Shown here: positions 1 to 7,658 of the stretch, piece after piece
Layout: each line of letters starts with the position of its first letter
Numbering within the stretch: the stretch's first letter is position 1
Program-made: the position numbers and the translations under genes
The notes under the pieces: generated by a model
What the model was told of the DNA's origin: nothing
Seen by the model: only the letters and a program-made list of their open reading frames with translations
Databases searched by the model: none
Origin: Candidatus Angelobacter sp. Gp1-AA117
GTDB lineage: Bacteria; Acidobacteriota; Terriglobia; Terriglobales; Acidobacteriaceae
Direction: 5' to 3'
DNA: 64,000 nt
Assembly (NCBI GenBank): GCA_003223515.1
Contig: QHVI01000025.1
Coordinates: 1-64,000 of the forward strand

Positions 1-115
1 CGTCGACCACATCGACCAAAAAACGCGCCAGATGTTTTTCTGGCAACCAGTCGTGCAGTGAGGGTGGCAGCAGCAGATTTTGATCCAAATCGTCTGGACG
101 GAAGCACTTTCCCAT
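1..115 (-). CDS. Transposase N-terminus (IS1182/IS5-like), runs off the edge
   Basis: The minus strand from 115 leftward encodes 38 residues beginning MGKCFRPDDLDQNLLLPPSL and continuing with a HDWLPEKHL-type stretch. This is the characteristic start of IS1182-like transposases, which carry out DDE cut-and-paste transposition. Only the N-terminus is in the window, so the catalytic residues cannot be checked. Bases 116-254 upstream would hold the insertion sequence end, but no clear terminal inverted repeat can be paired because the other end is missing. Confidence 0.8.
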   Translation of the reverse strand, partial: MGKCFRPDDLDQNLLLPPSLHDWLPEKHLARFLVDVVD

Positions 116-254
116 GCCCCATCCTAACCCCACTTCTGCTCTTCAACACATGTCTTATGAGATTCCCCAAGATCTATTCCCGACACACTCCTAGCCGCGC
201 TAATCTGGCGCCGAAGTGCTTATAAGGCACTGCTCCTCCCGGAGGCCCCTCCAC

Positions 255-329
255 TGGTGGCTCGCGATGGATTCGAACCATCCACGACGCTTTATGAGAG
301 CCGCGTTCTTCCTACTGAACTAGCGAGCC
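255..329 (-). tRNA. tRNA-Met-like (anticodon CAU), poor anticodon stem
   Basis: On the minus strand the acceptor arms GGCTCGC and GCGAGCC pair fully. The D stem GTTC/GAAC and T stem GATGG/CCATC with loop TTCGAAT are intact, and CCA is encoded. The anticodon loop reads CTCATAA, giving CAU. The anticodon stem CGGCT/AGCGT has only three pairs next to the loop, with two mismatches at its base. It could be elongator Met, Ile2 (after lysidine modification) or a decaying copy. It lies 16 bases downstream of tRNA-Asn in the same direction, so the two are probably co-transcribed. Confidence 0.75.
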
Positions 330-345
330 GCTTTTCACATAAATC

Positions 346-422
346 TGGCTGGCCGGGCAGGATTCGAACCTGCGCATGGCGTGAGTAACAGTCACGTGCC
401 TTTCCAGCTTGGCTACCGGCCA
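346..422 (-). tRNA. tRNA-Asn (anticodon GUU)
   Basis: The minus strand folds as a full cloverleaf: acceptor TGGCCGG/CCGGCCA, short D arm GCC/GGC, anticodon stem CGTGA/TCACG with loop CTGTTAC (anticodon GUU, Asn), and T stem GCAGG/CCTGC with loop TTCGAAT. It has discriminator G and an encoded CCA at 346-348. All stems are well paired, unlike those of the neighbouring tRNA-Met. Confidence 0.92.
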
Positions 423-1044
423 AAAAACATCCGCAAAATGCAAAGGCCCCGACTTTTTAGTCGGAGCCTTCGAGAATTTGGATCTGAACTTAGAGTACTA
501 CGGACAGACAAATCCCGAAGGCCGAACGCGATTGACGCGCCGTCTCATCATGGATTTAATCCGTATCATCATTGCAAAAGTGAGTATAGCACGATTTCAG
601 TGAACTTCACTCAACCAGTTAAGTTGAGCAATATTCGCATTTAGTCGGCGATTTCGCATCATAATCGATCGGTAGGCTAAAATCCTTGCCGAGGCCCAGC
701 GATTCTTCCGCTAAATAATGCTTGAACGGCATAAGACGGCGCTGATCGCCTAATGAATCGTTGGGCTCTCATTCTTTTTCTTCCGACTCCGATGCAAGAC
801 TTTCGAGGTTAGACCAGTCAGCCCCCATCGGGTGAGAGAATGCTCGACAAGATCGCCGGCCAATTCCTCAGCACTTCCTTTAATCAGACGGCAGTGACAA
901 CCCGGGGAATTGGTTGGGGCCTCGTCTGCATGTAACAAAACACCGGTAGATATAAATATCTACGGAGGAAACGTAACACCTGAATTTTGGCACGGCTACA
1001 GAGCGAATTTCACTTTGTCGTTCACCATTGTTAATCGCTCAAGT
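423..1044. other. Gene-poor stretch upstream of the tRNAs
   Basis: About 620 bases without a convincing gene. A hairpin at 443-470 pairs 11-base arms around a short loop (AAGGCCCCGAC / GTCGGAGCCTT, one wobble). It lies upstream of tRNA-Asn on the minus strand and could end transcription or be part of the tRNA promoter region. Open frames here show no recognisable protein features. A GGAGG at about 963-967 is not followed by a usable start in the frame of the next gene. Confidence 0.4.
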
Positions 1045-1437
1045 ATGATTTCTCGGCATCGCCTAATGCCGTGCAAAAATCAGAATCGAGGATCACGCGC
1101 TTGGCCGCTCGATCGACCATGCAAATCCGGTTTTATCGACCCCAAAAAGACATTCCCATCATTATCGCCTGTTCCCCAGCCAACCGTAGCGCAGGAGATC
1201 ACTTTCGAACCACTCCTCGACAGTGAGGACGCTGCCAGGCTATTACGCATTCATCCCAAAACCCTACAAAAGATGGCCCGCAATGGTGAGATCCAGGCTG
1301 TAAAAATCGGGAAGCTTTGGCGTTTTCGAGCTTCTCACCTCAACGCCTGGATAAACACGAGAATCTGTAATTCAGACAAGAGATGTTGCACAACACCTCA
1401 AAATAGTTGTAGTATTGTGCATGACCCAGCAGCGTAA
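1045..1437 (+). CDS. Helix-turn-helix (excisionase/MerR-like) protein
   Basis: The C-terminal half (from about base 1198) contains DSEDAARLLRIHPKTLQKM followed by GEIQAVKIGKLWRFRASHL. This is the typical winged-helix DNA-binding domain of the helix_turn_helix_17/excisionase group. The N-terminal part is not conserved-looking. The open frame reaches upstream to 910, but the first reasonable ATG is at 1045 or 1066 and no Shine-Dalgarno site settles the choice. It overlaps the start of the AbiEi-like gene by 17 bases, so the two are probably co-transcribed. It may regulate the AbiE-like module or act in element excision; the sequence does not decide. Confidence 0.6.
   Translation: MISRHRLMPCKNQNRGSRAWPLDRPCKSGFIDPKKTFPSLSPVPQPTVAQEITFEPLLDSEDAARLLRIHPKTLQKMARNGEIQAVKIGKLWRFRASHLNAWINTRICNSDKRCCTTPQNSCSIVHDPAA
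1387..1421. promoter_or_regulatory. Inverted repeat, possible AbiEi operator
   Basis: TGCACAA at 1387-1393 and TTGTGCA at 1415-1421 form a 7-base inverted repeat spaced by 21 bases, ending at the AbiEi start codon. AbiE systems are known to be repressed by their antitoxin binding inverted repeats in the promoter, so this is a plausible operator. It also lies within the end of the preceding reading frame. Confidence 0.35.
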
Positions 1438-2035
1438 AGAAAGCGCTCGGCGACTCTACGAGCTTGCGGAAACGCAAGCGGGCTTCTTCACTACGAAGCA
1501 GGCCAAAGCTGCGGGCTATGCAGAGAATACACATCCCTACCACGTACAAGCGGGAAACTGGATTCGAGAACATCGTGGAATTTACCGTCTTTCCAAATTT
1601 CCCCAAAACGATAGGCCTGATCTCATGTTGTGGTGGCTGTGGTCGAAAAATCGTGAAGGCGTCAGCCAAGGAGTTTACAGCCACGAGACAGCACTGAGCC
1701 TGCATGATCTAACGGACCTCATGCCGTCCAAACTTCACATGACCGTCCCTAAGAGCTTTCGGCGAAACAGCGAGATTCCAAGACAGCTAGAGCTGCATTG
1801 TGCGGACATTCCCGAGAAGGATACAGAAGTGCTCCATGGCGTACGTGTCACGCGTCCACTGCGCACGATTGTTGATCTTTTCTATGCTGGTAATGTCCCA
1901 ATTGCAACGCTCCGAAATGCGCTGCGCGAAGGACTCTACCGGGGTGTGATTCGGCGAAACGAGGTTTCTGCTACTCAGCATAAACTTCGTGATGATAAGA
2001 AAACCATTCAATTTCTGCGAAATGCGGCTGCGTGA
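1421..2035 (+). CDS. AbiEi-type antitoxin / transcriptional regulator
   Basis: The 204-residue product has an N-terminal winged-helix region (FFTTKQAKAAGYAENTHPYHV...GNWIREHRGIYRL) and a C-terminal region with VYSHETALSLHDLTDLMPSKLHMTVP and VTRPLRTIVDLF. These are hallmarks of the AbiEi antitoxin family, which represses its own operon and counteracts the AbiEii nucleotidyltransferase toxin. The open frame extends to a TTG at 1415, but ATG 1421 is the natural start. Its TGA overlaps the ATG of the following AbiEii fragment, the usual translational coupling of an AbiE operon. Because the toxin is truncated, the antitoxin is probably an orphan. Confidence 0.85.
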   Translation: MTQQRKESARRLYELAETQAGFFTTKQAKAAGYAENTHPYHVQAGNWIREHRGIYRLSKFPQNDRPDLMLWWLWSKNREGVSQGVYSHETALSLHDLTDLMPSKLHMTVPKSFRRNSEIPRQLELHCADIPEKDTEVLHGVRVTRPLRTIVDLFYAGNVPIATLRNALREGLYRGVIRRNEVSATQHKLRDDKKTIQFLRNAAA

Positions 2036-2364
2036 TGCCACATAGAATATATCGTTCCGCATCCGATTTTCGAAGGGCACTGGAAGATCGGCTTCAGGAT
2101 ATCGCGAAGAGAGAAGCCGTCGATCTGCAGCGTATTCGCAGAGAGGTTGCATTCGACCGTTTGCTGATCCGCCTGTTTCGCGGTGAGCGGCCTGAGAAAT
2201 TGCCCTGGGCTTTGAAGGGCGGATATGCAATGGAACTGCGGATTCAATCTGCGCGCGCGACCAAAGATATTGATCTAACGGTCCGGATTACAGGTTCTGC
2301 TGATGTCGCAAACGACGCGTTGCTTCAAAAGCTCCAGGAATCTGCCGCGGTCGATGCTGCGTAG
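2035..2364 (+). pseudogene. AbiEii-type toxin, truncated
   Basis: The 109 residues include LPWALKGGYAMELRIQSARATKDIDLTV, matching the nucleotidyltransferase core of AbiEii/AbiGii toxins (GG...D-x-D, here KDIDLTV). Full-length members are about 250-330 residues, so roughly two thirds is missing. The frame stops at 2364 inside the tail of the HNH nuclease gene that comes from the opposite strand, which indicates a deletion or rearrangement at about 2340-2370. Without the rest of the catalytic domain it is unlikely to be active. It starts within the stop codon of the AbiEi gene. Confidence 0.8.
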
Positions 2365-3263
2365 TTTTTGCACAACATCACCTCATAGGAAAGCGCCCCG
2401 AAGATACTGACATGAGAGAAGATCGCGCGACCTAATACATCCCAAGCAGTGACGATTAGATGGCCGCCTCCGATTGGAGCAGGTGAAGAGAAACCGAGTT
2501 GCGATTCAGTGTTCCGAATGAAGACGACATTCGGATCCACCTGGTCTGGTGCTGGCCCGCGGCATATGTACTGCCGTATCGTATCGAAGTCCTCTCTTTG
2601 CAGAAAACTGCGCTCCTGCCCAGTGATGTACGCAAGGTGATTAAAAGCTATTTTTGCCACGCAACGGCGGATCACTTCATCAAAACTCCATCCAATCCTC
2701 GCATCCATTTTCGTTTGAGGAGCAATTTCTTCAAATTGTTGCTCAGTGCCGAGGGTGAAGCCAAGGCTTAGCACTTTGTCCCTCAGCCGCTTCCAATCAG
2801 CCCTGTTCGGAACAGCGAAGCAAACTTTTGAACCGAACCGAATGCCTTTAAGAAACTCCAGCTGCAATCGGTCTTCTGTGAACCAGTGCCAAATATCTGT
2901 GCTTTCATCCTGGAAACCGACTTGGGGAATCCAATCAAAACCTAGACCATCCCGCGAGGCGTTTACGGTTAGCCGGACTTGTAAGCCGAGGAGTGGCCCT
3001 GGTCCACTGATCCTTGCTATGAATCTATCGCTATCCGCCCCTGGTGCAGGAGACTCCCGCATGCCATGCCGATATCTGACGACACCCTCTCCTGTCGCAC
3101 GGGCAAAATGAATTTCGAGCTGGCCGCTGAAGAAATTGTTGCAAGTGCCACAAACGCAATGGAGTGTCAGATTGTTGCGAAAAGCGCCAAATGAGCGCGG
3201 TATGACATGCTCGGAAGGAAACTGCTTATCACTTTGTGACCCGCAGTATATACAGCACCACAT
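2325..3263 (-). CDS. HNH endonuclease-like protein
   Basis: The 312-residue protein begins with CIYC, then SEHVIPRSFG and CVCGTCNNFFSGQLE. Together these give a CxxC, His and CxxCN pattern typical of HNH nucleases with a structural zinc. The remaining 240 residues contain no motif I recognise. Many proteins of this type cut DNA as restriction or mobile-element nucleases. Its last 13 or so residues overlap, on the opposite strand, the end of the truncated AbiEii gene, so the native C-terminus may have been lost or replaced at the junction. It is the last gene of the leftward PRTRC-side cluster, 23 bases beyond the ThiF gene. Confidence 0.7.
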   Translation of the reverse strand: MWCCIYCGSQSDKQFPSEHVIPRSFGAFRNNLTLHCVCGTCNNFFSGQLEIHFARATGEGVVRYRHGMRESPAPGADSDRFIARISGPGPLLGLQVRLTVNASRDGLGFDWIPQVGFQDESTDIWHWFTEDRLQLEFLKGIRFGSKVCFAVPNRADWKRLRDKVLSLGFTLGTEQQFEEIAPQTKMDARIGWSFDEVIRRCVAKIAFNHLAYITGQERSFLQREDFDTIRQYICRGPAPDQVDPNVVFIRNTESQLGFSSPAPIGGGHLIVTAWDVLGRAIFSHVSIFGALSYEVMLCKNYAASTAADSWSF

Positions 3264-3286
3264 AGCATTCCAAGACTAGCAAAATT

Positions 3287-4039
3287 CTAATCCTCGAATC
3301 CCGTTATCTTCATGATTTGAAGTGGTGCTAGGCGTCCACTTGCCAAATTGATGAAGCCGCCGTGATGCGTGATTTGGCGGTGCCGAAACAATCTGGCGAG
3401 CATTGCCAAGGCATGGAATGCAAGCGTTTGATTAATAAACGGTTCCTGGCGCTCAAGCGCCTCGACTGCGCTGCATGAAGGAAGATCGTCATCTTTATCG
3501 ACGGCTGGTTTGATGATCTCCGGGAAGAGCTCTGCGACCGTTGGCAGTCTATGCGGTGTTTTGCGGTTTCTGCTGTTCTTTGGCTGCCCTAGGACGAATT
3601 GTCCGCCATCAGCCGTATTTCCGATGTCGAGCCAATAGGCGCAGTCTTTGAAGAGAGGCGATCGGATGATTTCAAAGCGTGCCGTTCGTGTATCGACGCA
3701 GGAAATCAGAATGTCCACCTTCCCTCCGGTTTTCCTGGTCACGTACTGCGTGGATGCCTGCCAGCTCAGTCCCCAGAACAGATTGAGTCGGTTAACCAAA
3801 ACTGTCGATTTGAATAATCCAATTTCTGATTCGGAGAATGGTTGCCGCACACAATTGTTCAATGACACTTTGTCGCCATCTGCGACGATCACCTGCAGGC
3901 CGGGATGGCCCATTGCGGTCAGGGCCTGATGCAGGAAGGGCAAACCGCCGATGAGGGCAGCGCCAGTTCCACCGCAGCCTACGACTGCCACTCTATACAT
4001 TGAACGCGAGCGATTGAGCTTATGGACGACAGGCTTCAT
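3287..4039 (-). CDS. PRTRC system ThiF-family (E1-like) protein
   Basis: The 250-residue protein carries an N-terminal Rossmann nucleotide-binding motif (VAVVGCGGTGAALIGG, GCGGTG at 21-26), then VIVADGDKVSLNNCVRQPF, which matches the DxD...NLxRQ region of ThiF/MoeB/E1 enzymes, and DILISCVDTRTAR. These enzymes adenylate the C-terminal glycine of ubiquitin-like proteins. The neighbours (B, F, C, E) identify the set as the PRTRC (ParB-related, ThiF-related cassette) of plasmids and conjugative elements. The gene sits 3 bases after the B gene. ParB, the StbA-like D protein and protein A were not found in the window. The actual target reaction of PRTRC ThiF is unknown. Confidence 0.9.
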   Translation of the reverse strand: MKPVVHKLNRSRSMYRVAVVGCGGTGAALIGGLPFLHQALTAMGHPGLQVIVADGDKVSLNNCVRQPFSESEIGLFKSTVLVNRLNLFWGLSWQASTQYVTRKTGGKVDILISCVDTRTARFEIIRSPLFKDCAYWLDIGNTADGGQFVLGQPKNSRNRKTPHRLPTVAELFPEIIKPAVDKDDDLPSCSAVEALERQEPFINQTLAFHALAMLARLFRHRQITHHGGFINLASGRLAPLQIMKITGFED

Positions 4040-4042
4040 GGT

Positions 4043-4765
4043 TTATGTTACCTCCCCGACAAATTGCTGAAGCGTCTGTCTGGCCGGTATCAGATATTCA
4101 CCCGGGAATCGTTCTCTTCCCACCAATTCAGTCCACAGGCCAATGAAGCCTCCTGAATGAGTGGTGAGCTTGCCCATGCCGCTGGGATGAGTGAAACGGC
4201 TATTGAAGAAGCCTTCTTCCCACTGAAGGATGTTACTGATGTCTGTCTCGCGTGGCCGGCGCATGTCGCCTTCACAAACGTCTCCACGTGAAGGTTCGGT
4301 GTTCCAGTACGGAGCAATCATCAACTCGGTCGCCGCAGTCGGTCGGACTGCCTGCAGGAGGGCGCGCAATGATAGGCGTCCATGCCTTACCGACCATAGA
4401 AGAGGAGGATGCGGGCAGACTCGTCCCTCGATTTCACGCCGATCCTCCGCACCATCAGAAAAATACATCCTGTGTAGTCGTCCTGGAGTCCACCAAACCA
4501 TCAGATCCGATGCGCAAATCAGCACATTTTCAGGCAGGATAACTGTTCTTATCTTGCGCTCCAGCCCGCGGCATAAATGCTTCAGGAAAGCTGTTGTAAG
4601 AAGTGTCCCCGGTCCTAACCGGGGTGCGTGCGGCTCAGCGCCTTCGCGCAGCACATCATGAACGGTGACAAACTGCTCGCGCCTGGAAATTTGGTCTTCA
4701 TAGATGAGCAATGCCTTCTTCAACACAAACTGATGCCGATTACCGATTTCCGTAGTTACTTGCAT
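4043..4765 (-). CDS. PRTRC system protein B (E2-like)
   Basis: The 240-residue protein has LMVWWTPGRLHRMYF, CPHPPLLW, APYWNTEPSRGDVCEG and EEGFFNSRFTH, a pattern I recognise from PRTRC system protein B. The GDVCEG stretch (Cys164) follows a YWNT motif and resembles the active-site neighbourhood of ubiquitin-conjugating (E2) enzymes, and an E2-like fold has been proposed for this family. Its start overlaps the end of the F gene by 26 bases and the ThiF gene follows at once, so these are one operon. Biochemical function is unproven. Confidence 0.85.
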   Translation of the reverse strand: MQVTTEIGNRHQFVLKKALLIYEDQISRREQFVTVHDVLREGAEPHAPRLGPGTLLTTAFLKHLCRGLERKIRTVILPENVLICASDLMVWWTPGRLHRMYFSDGAEDRREIEGRVCPHPPLLWSVRHGRLSLRALLQAVRPTAATELMIAPYWNTEPSRGDVCEGDMRRPRETDISNILQWEEGFFNSRFTHPSGMGKLTTHSGGFIGLWTELVGRERFPGEYLIPARQTLQQFVGEVT

Positions 4766-5876
4766 TTTCCAGCTCCAAAGAAAACCGAGTCCACTCGCTC
4801 AGACCGGCTACCGTCCGCACCAGTCCTGGAAGAGCAGCGACAATTTGCAAAAAGAAAGCAGTATCTTCGGGACGAAAACACAGAATGATCGGAGCCCGGC
4901 ATGTTGAGCCGCTCTCGAACTGCTCCTGGCAGAACTCGTCGAACCATGCCACGATGGGATCGTCGCGCCAGTGGCTTATGCCCAAAGCCGGCACAGGGTA
5001 GGAGTCCATGTAGTATGCGGCGTCATCCAGAATTCGCCGGCACTCTTCGGACATGCTCGGCAATTTGATTCGACGCGTGGCCGCGTACATTTGACGGGCA
5101 TTGGCGAAAGCAGACCGGAGCTTCTCGTCCGCGATTGAATGAATGGCGTCGATTGCGTGCGCATCTTTCAGCGCCAACCGCTCCGAATCACGGATGTAGC
5201 TGATGACCTTGGCCGGATCGGATGCTTCCACGTCACCTTCGACGTCTACGTCCTCTCCGTTTTCTCGAGCTTCCGCGTACCACTCCTTCCGCCATGTATA
5301 GACGTTCTTTGCCTCATCGAAGCCAAACGCATCAAACACCTTCGATGCCGAGCCATAGAGCCACCGGTAGAGACTTGCCATCAGCTGATCTCGGTGTGGA
5401 CTGTTTTCCAGCCTCTCAAAAACCGGCCGCAGAGGGATGTACTGTGGATCCGGGGAATTGGACCAACTGAAGAACAAGATGTTCTCGGGCTTTCGATAAT
5501 CCTCGAGACGGTCGGAGATAGACGCGGTAATATCGAATTCGTCCTGGGCACCGCGGAAGTTCTCCGTCACAATTTCTGCCAGGGCCGCTTCGACCGCCCC
5601 GACCGGCGATGTGGCGTGCTCCAGATGCTTCTCGCATAACAACCCTCGCCGTATGAGCGCACGAGCCAACGGGACCGCCGCTTCACACCCGAGAGAAAAC
5701 TCGAAGCGGTCTTTCACGCCTTCCAACACTGGGACCGATAGGGTATGGGCCGGGGCAATCAGACGAGTGGATGTATCCAGCTTGCAGCGGGCCTGAGCAG
5801 TTCCTCGCGATCGTGGCCGGCATTGCAGTTGAGGGCGCTTGCGAGGATGGAGCAGGCGGCTTTTGAAGATGGGCAT
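4740..5876 (-). CDS. PRTRC system protein F (probable)
   Basis: This 378-residue soluble protein ends with HWRDDPIVAWFDEFCQEQFE and CRAPIILCF, typical of PRTRC protein F. It sits between the C-side genes and B, as expected for that cassette. The start at 5876 is preceded by GAGGTGG four bases upstream, which supports it even though the first 118 bases overlap the preceding small gene. The N-terminal 35 residues are Arg/Pro-rich and poorly structured. No catalytic motif is visible. The letter assignment rests on context and the C-terminal motif. Confidence 0.7.
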   Translation of the reverse strand: MPIFKSRLLHPRKRPQLQCRPRSRGTAQARCKLDTSTRLIAPAHTLSVPVLEGVKDRFEFSLGCEAAVPLARALIRRGLLCEKHLEHATSPVGAVEAALAEIVTENFRGAQDEFDITASISDRLEDYRKPENILFFSWSNSPDPQYIPLRPVFERLENSPHRDQLMASLYRWLYGSASKVFDAFGFDEAKNVYTWRKEWYAEARENGEDVDVEGDVEASDPAKVISYIRDSERLALKDAHAIDAIHSIADEKLRSAFANARQMYAATRRIKLPSMSEECRRILDDAAYYMDSYPVPALGISHWRDDPIVAWFDEFCQEQFESGSTCRAPIILCFRPEDTAFFLQIVAALPGLVRTVAGLSEWTRFSLELENASNYGNR

Positions 5877-5977
5877 TTTTCCACCTCGGTGAGGAGTCGT
5901 GCATCTTCTGACTGTGAAATAGCCGCAATGCGCTCAAGAGCGCGGAGCAGGCGCTGTACGTTACTGCGGCGCATCAT
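5759..5977 (-). CDS. Small hypothetical protein in the PRTRC operon
   Basis: A 72-residue frame (MMRRSNVQRLLRALERIAAI...) starts one base after the stop of the C gene, with AAAGGA five bases before the ATG, so translation looks coupled. It is helical at the N-terminus and contains EDARLLTEVEKCPSSKAAC. I recognise no family. Its end overlaps the start of F by 118 bases, which is unusually long. Either F starts later or the two genes truly overlap. Confidence 0.5.
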   Translation of the reverse strand: MMRRSNVQRLLRALERIAAISQSEDARLLTEVEKCPSSKAACSILASALNCNAGHDREELLRPAASWIHPLV

Positions 5978-5978
5978 G

Positions 5979-6188
5979 TCATCCTTTGTAGCCAATAGCT
6001 CTGCTGAACGTATAACGCAGCTTGCCGTCAACAGTTTCAGGCCCTGTCACAGTGGCCGTAGTGATCTCTGGATGAGTGGGGATATACATTTCCCGCACCT
6101 GTTCAACCGACATGTTCGGATTGGGGTCCGGGAGCGGATGCCCATCAAAAACAAACTCCCTTTCAAGCTTGGTGACCGTTATCGGCAT
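5979..6188 (-). CDS. PRTRC system protein C (ubiquitin-like)
   Basis: The 69-residue protein starts MPITVTKLEREFVFDGHPLPDPNP and contains MSVEQVREMYIPTHPEITTATV, the signature of PRTRC system protein C. This family has been proposed to adopt a beta-grasp, ubiquitin-like fold. The sequence ends GYKG, so a C-terminal glycine is available for adenylation by the ThiF-like partner encoded downstream. The start at 6188 overlaps the end of the E gene by 10 bases, and the longer open frame to 6320 is out of register with that gene. Confidence 0.9.
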   Translation of the reverse strand: MPITVTKLEREFVFDGHPLPDPNPNMSVEQVREMYIPTHPEITTATVTGPETVDGKLRYTFSRAIGYKG

Positions 6189-6775
6189 GGTTGAGCTGCC
6201 TCCTCGATGGTGGTTGTGGGTTGACTGTTCGGCTGTGGCTCGTTGCCAGAAACTGCTGGAGAACCAGCGTTCTGTGCCGCGGCGGCCCCAGGCGGTGGTA
6301 CTGAGGGATTTGTCCACCACAGCGGCAAGGTTTCATCCTGCTTTGGCTTGTCATTTGCCTTGGCCTTCGGATCTTCTTTCTGCTCCGCTTTAGACGCCGT
6401 GGTTTTGACCTTGGGCTTGTTCTTGTTGCGCTCGTCAATCGCTTTGACCGCATCAGAAATTTCTGTGCTGGCGCGGTCGAACGTTGCCTGAAGCTGCGTA
6501 TGCGATTCGGCGAATTGCAGCAGAACATCCGCCAGCTTGGCATCAATTTCCTCTGCCGTCCCGGTCAGAGAGATGGGAGTTGTGAGAGCTTTGATCGCCG
6601 AATCTGGAATTGCAGCAACCTCATCTTTGTGCGTGTACTTAATCTGCTCATTGACCTTTGTGTCTTCAGGCCGGGAATGGGGAATGACATTCACTCTGAC
6701 TTGGCCTGCGGCTAGCGCTGCGACGGTGATAGTGAGAGACCGCTTTGCCAGCAGAGACTCTAATTCTTTAAGCAT
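6179..6775 (-). CDS. PRTRC system protein E
   Basis: The 198-residue protein begins MLKELESLLAKRSLTITVAAL followed by VRVNVIPHSRPEDTKVNEQI and later LTTPISLTGTAEEIDAKLADVL, as in PRTRC system protein E. A lysine-rich linker (about 115-140) leads to a Pro/Ala-rich tail. The start at 6775 has GGAG eight bases upstream; the longer frame overlaps DUF932 and is rejected. It is the first gene of the PRTRC operon here (E, C, small gene, F, B, ThiF). Function unknown. Confidence 0.88.
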   Translation of the reverse strand: MLKELESLLAKRSLTITVAALAAGQVRVNVIPHSRPEDTKVNEQIKYTHKDEVAAIPDSAIKALTTPISLTGTAEEIDAKLADVLLQFAESHTQLQATFDRASTEISDAVKAIDERNKNKPKVKTTASKAEQKEDPKAKANDKPKQDETLPLWWTNPSVPPPGAAAAQNAGSPAVSGNEPQPNSQPTTTIEEAAQPCR

Positions 6776-6876
6776 GGTGACTCCTTTCGGGACAGGATTG
6801 TGGACTCCGCGATAACTTTTAGCGGTGAAAATGAAGCGTGATCTCCGCGCGTGATTACGGCAGCGGAGATCACGAA

Positions 6877-7596
6877 TCAGTTGGGTAGTTGTGCGAGAAA
6901 GGCGCCAAGCTTTGCGGTCGCTTTGAACTGCGGGACCGGGTCGAGCTTCTTGAAGGCACTCGTGAAAGCGTTCGAGAGGCTCCACATCGTTCTGGCCGCG
7001 AATTCCGGGTACTGCGGTTCGAAATACAACCGGTGGACTTCGGGCAGCAGAGTTCTGGGCGCTTCCAGTTTGCCGTCAATAAACGCTGAGTAGAAGATCA
7101 GCTTCGCCGTATCGTCGGTGATCTGTGTCTTCCTCCACAATTCGACCTGGCGCTGCAGCGGCTCGAAGTTTCTCTGAATTCTGTCCACTCCAACCGAGAG
7201 CGTATCAATGAGGTTGAAGCTCTTGGTGTGCTTGGCAAGTACCGGCGTGAAATCGCCGCTGAATGCCATGTTGGAGCAGACGAAGACGCGCAGGCCAGCC
7301 GTGAGTCCCAGACGAATGGATTTGTCGTGGGAGTTACGAATGCCGATTGAGAAACGGCACCCCTCCATTTGGGTTTCGAGATCGAGCACGCCAAACATCT
7401 TTGCGCCATCGGGGGAGACAGCATATTCCTCCTGCACGACGCCGATGTGACGAAAGCTCAAGGTTTCGACCAGGGCCTCGACGATCGTATGATGAGGCAC
7501 CGGTTTGTGGGTTGAGGTTGCTTCAGGGACTGGAATCTGCGCCAGCTCAGGCCGCCCAATTTTGGACAGTCCATCGGCTACAAGTGTTCCACTCAT
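6877..7596 (-). CDS. DUF932-family protein
   Basis: The 239-residue protein has VVQEEYAVSPDGAKMFGVLDLE, FSIGIRNSHDKSIRLGLTAG and VFVCSNMAFSGDF, the conserved core of DUF932. That family is common on phages, plasmids and conjugative elements and is often found beside PRTRC genes. Biochemical role is unknown. A Shine-Dalgarno AAAGGAG lies 11-12 bases upstream of the ATG. It precedes the PRTRC operon by 101 bases in the same direction and probably shares its transcript. Confidence 0.85.
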   Translation of the reverse strand: MSGTLVADGLSKIGRPELAQIPVPEATSTHKPVPHHTIVEALVETLSFRHIGVVQEEYAVSPDGAKMFGVLDLETQMEGCRFSIGIRNSHDKSIRLGLTAGLRVFVCSNMAFSGDFTPVLAKHTKSFNLIDTLSVGVDRIQRNFEPLQRQVELWRKTQITDDTAKLIFYSAFIDGKLEAPRTLLPEVHRLYFEPQYPEFAARTMWSLSNAFTSAFKKLDPVPQFKATAKLGAFLAQLPN

Positions 7597-7658
7597 GTGG
7601 TGTTTTTCTCCTTTCTTAAGAACGAAGGCGGGGTGGGGACAAGGAATGTAGGGCAGCC

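Noticed and set aside
443-470. Hairpin as a definite terminator
   Set aside because: Lies upstream of tRNA-Asn and lacks a clear T run on either strand; described only as a hairpin in the gene-poor stretch.
5139-5639. Plus-strand 166-residue frame inside the PRTRC F gene
   Set aside because: Shadow of the PRTRC F gene on the other strand, with no start signal or motif.
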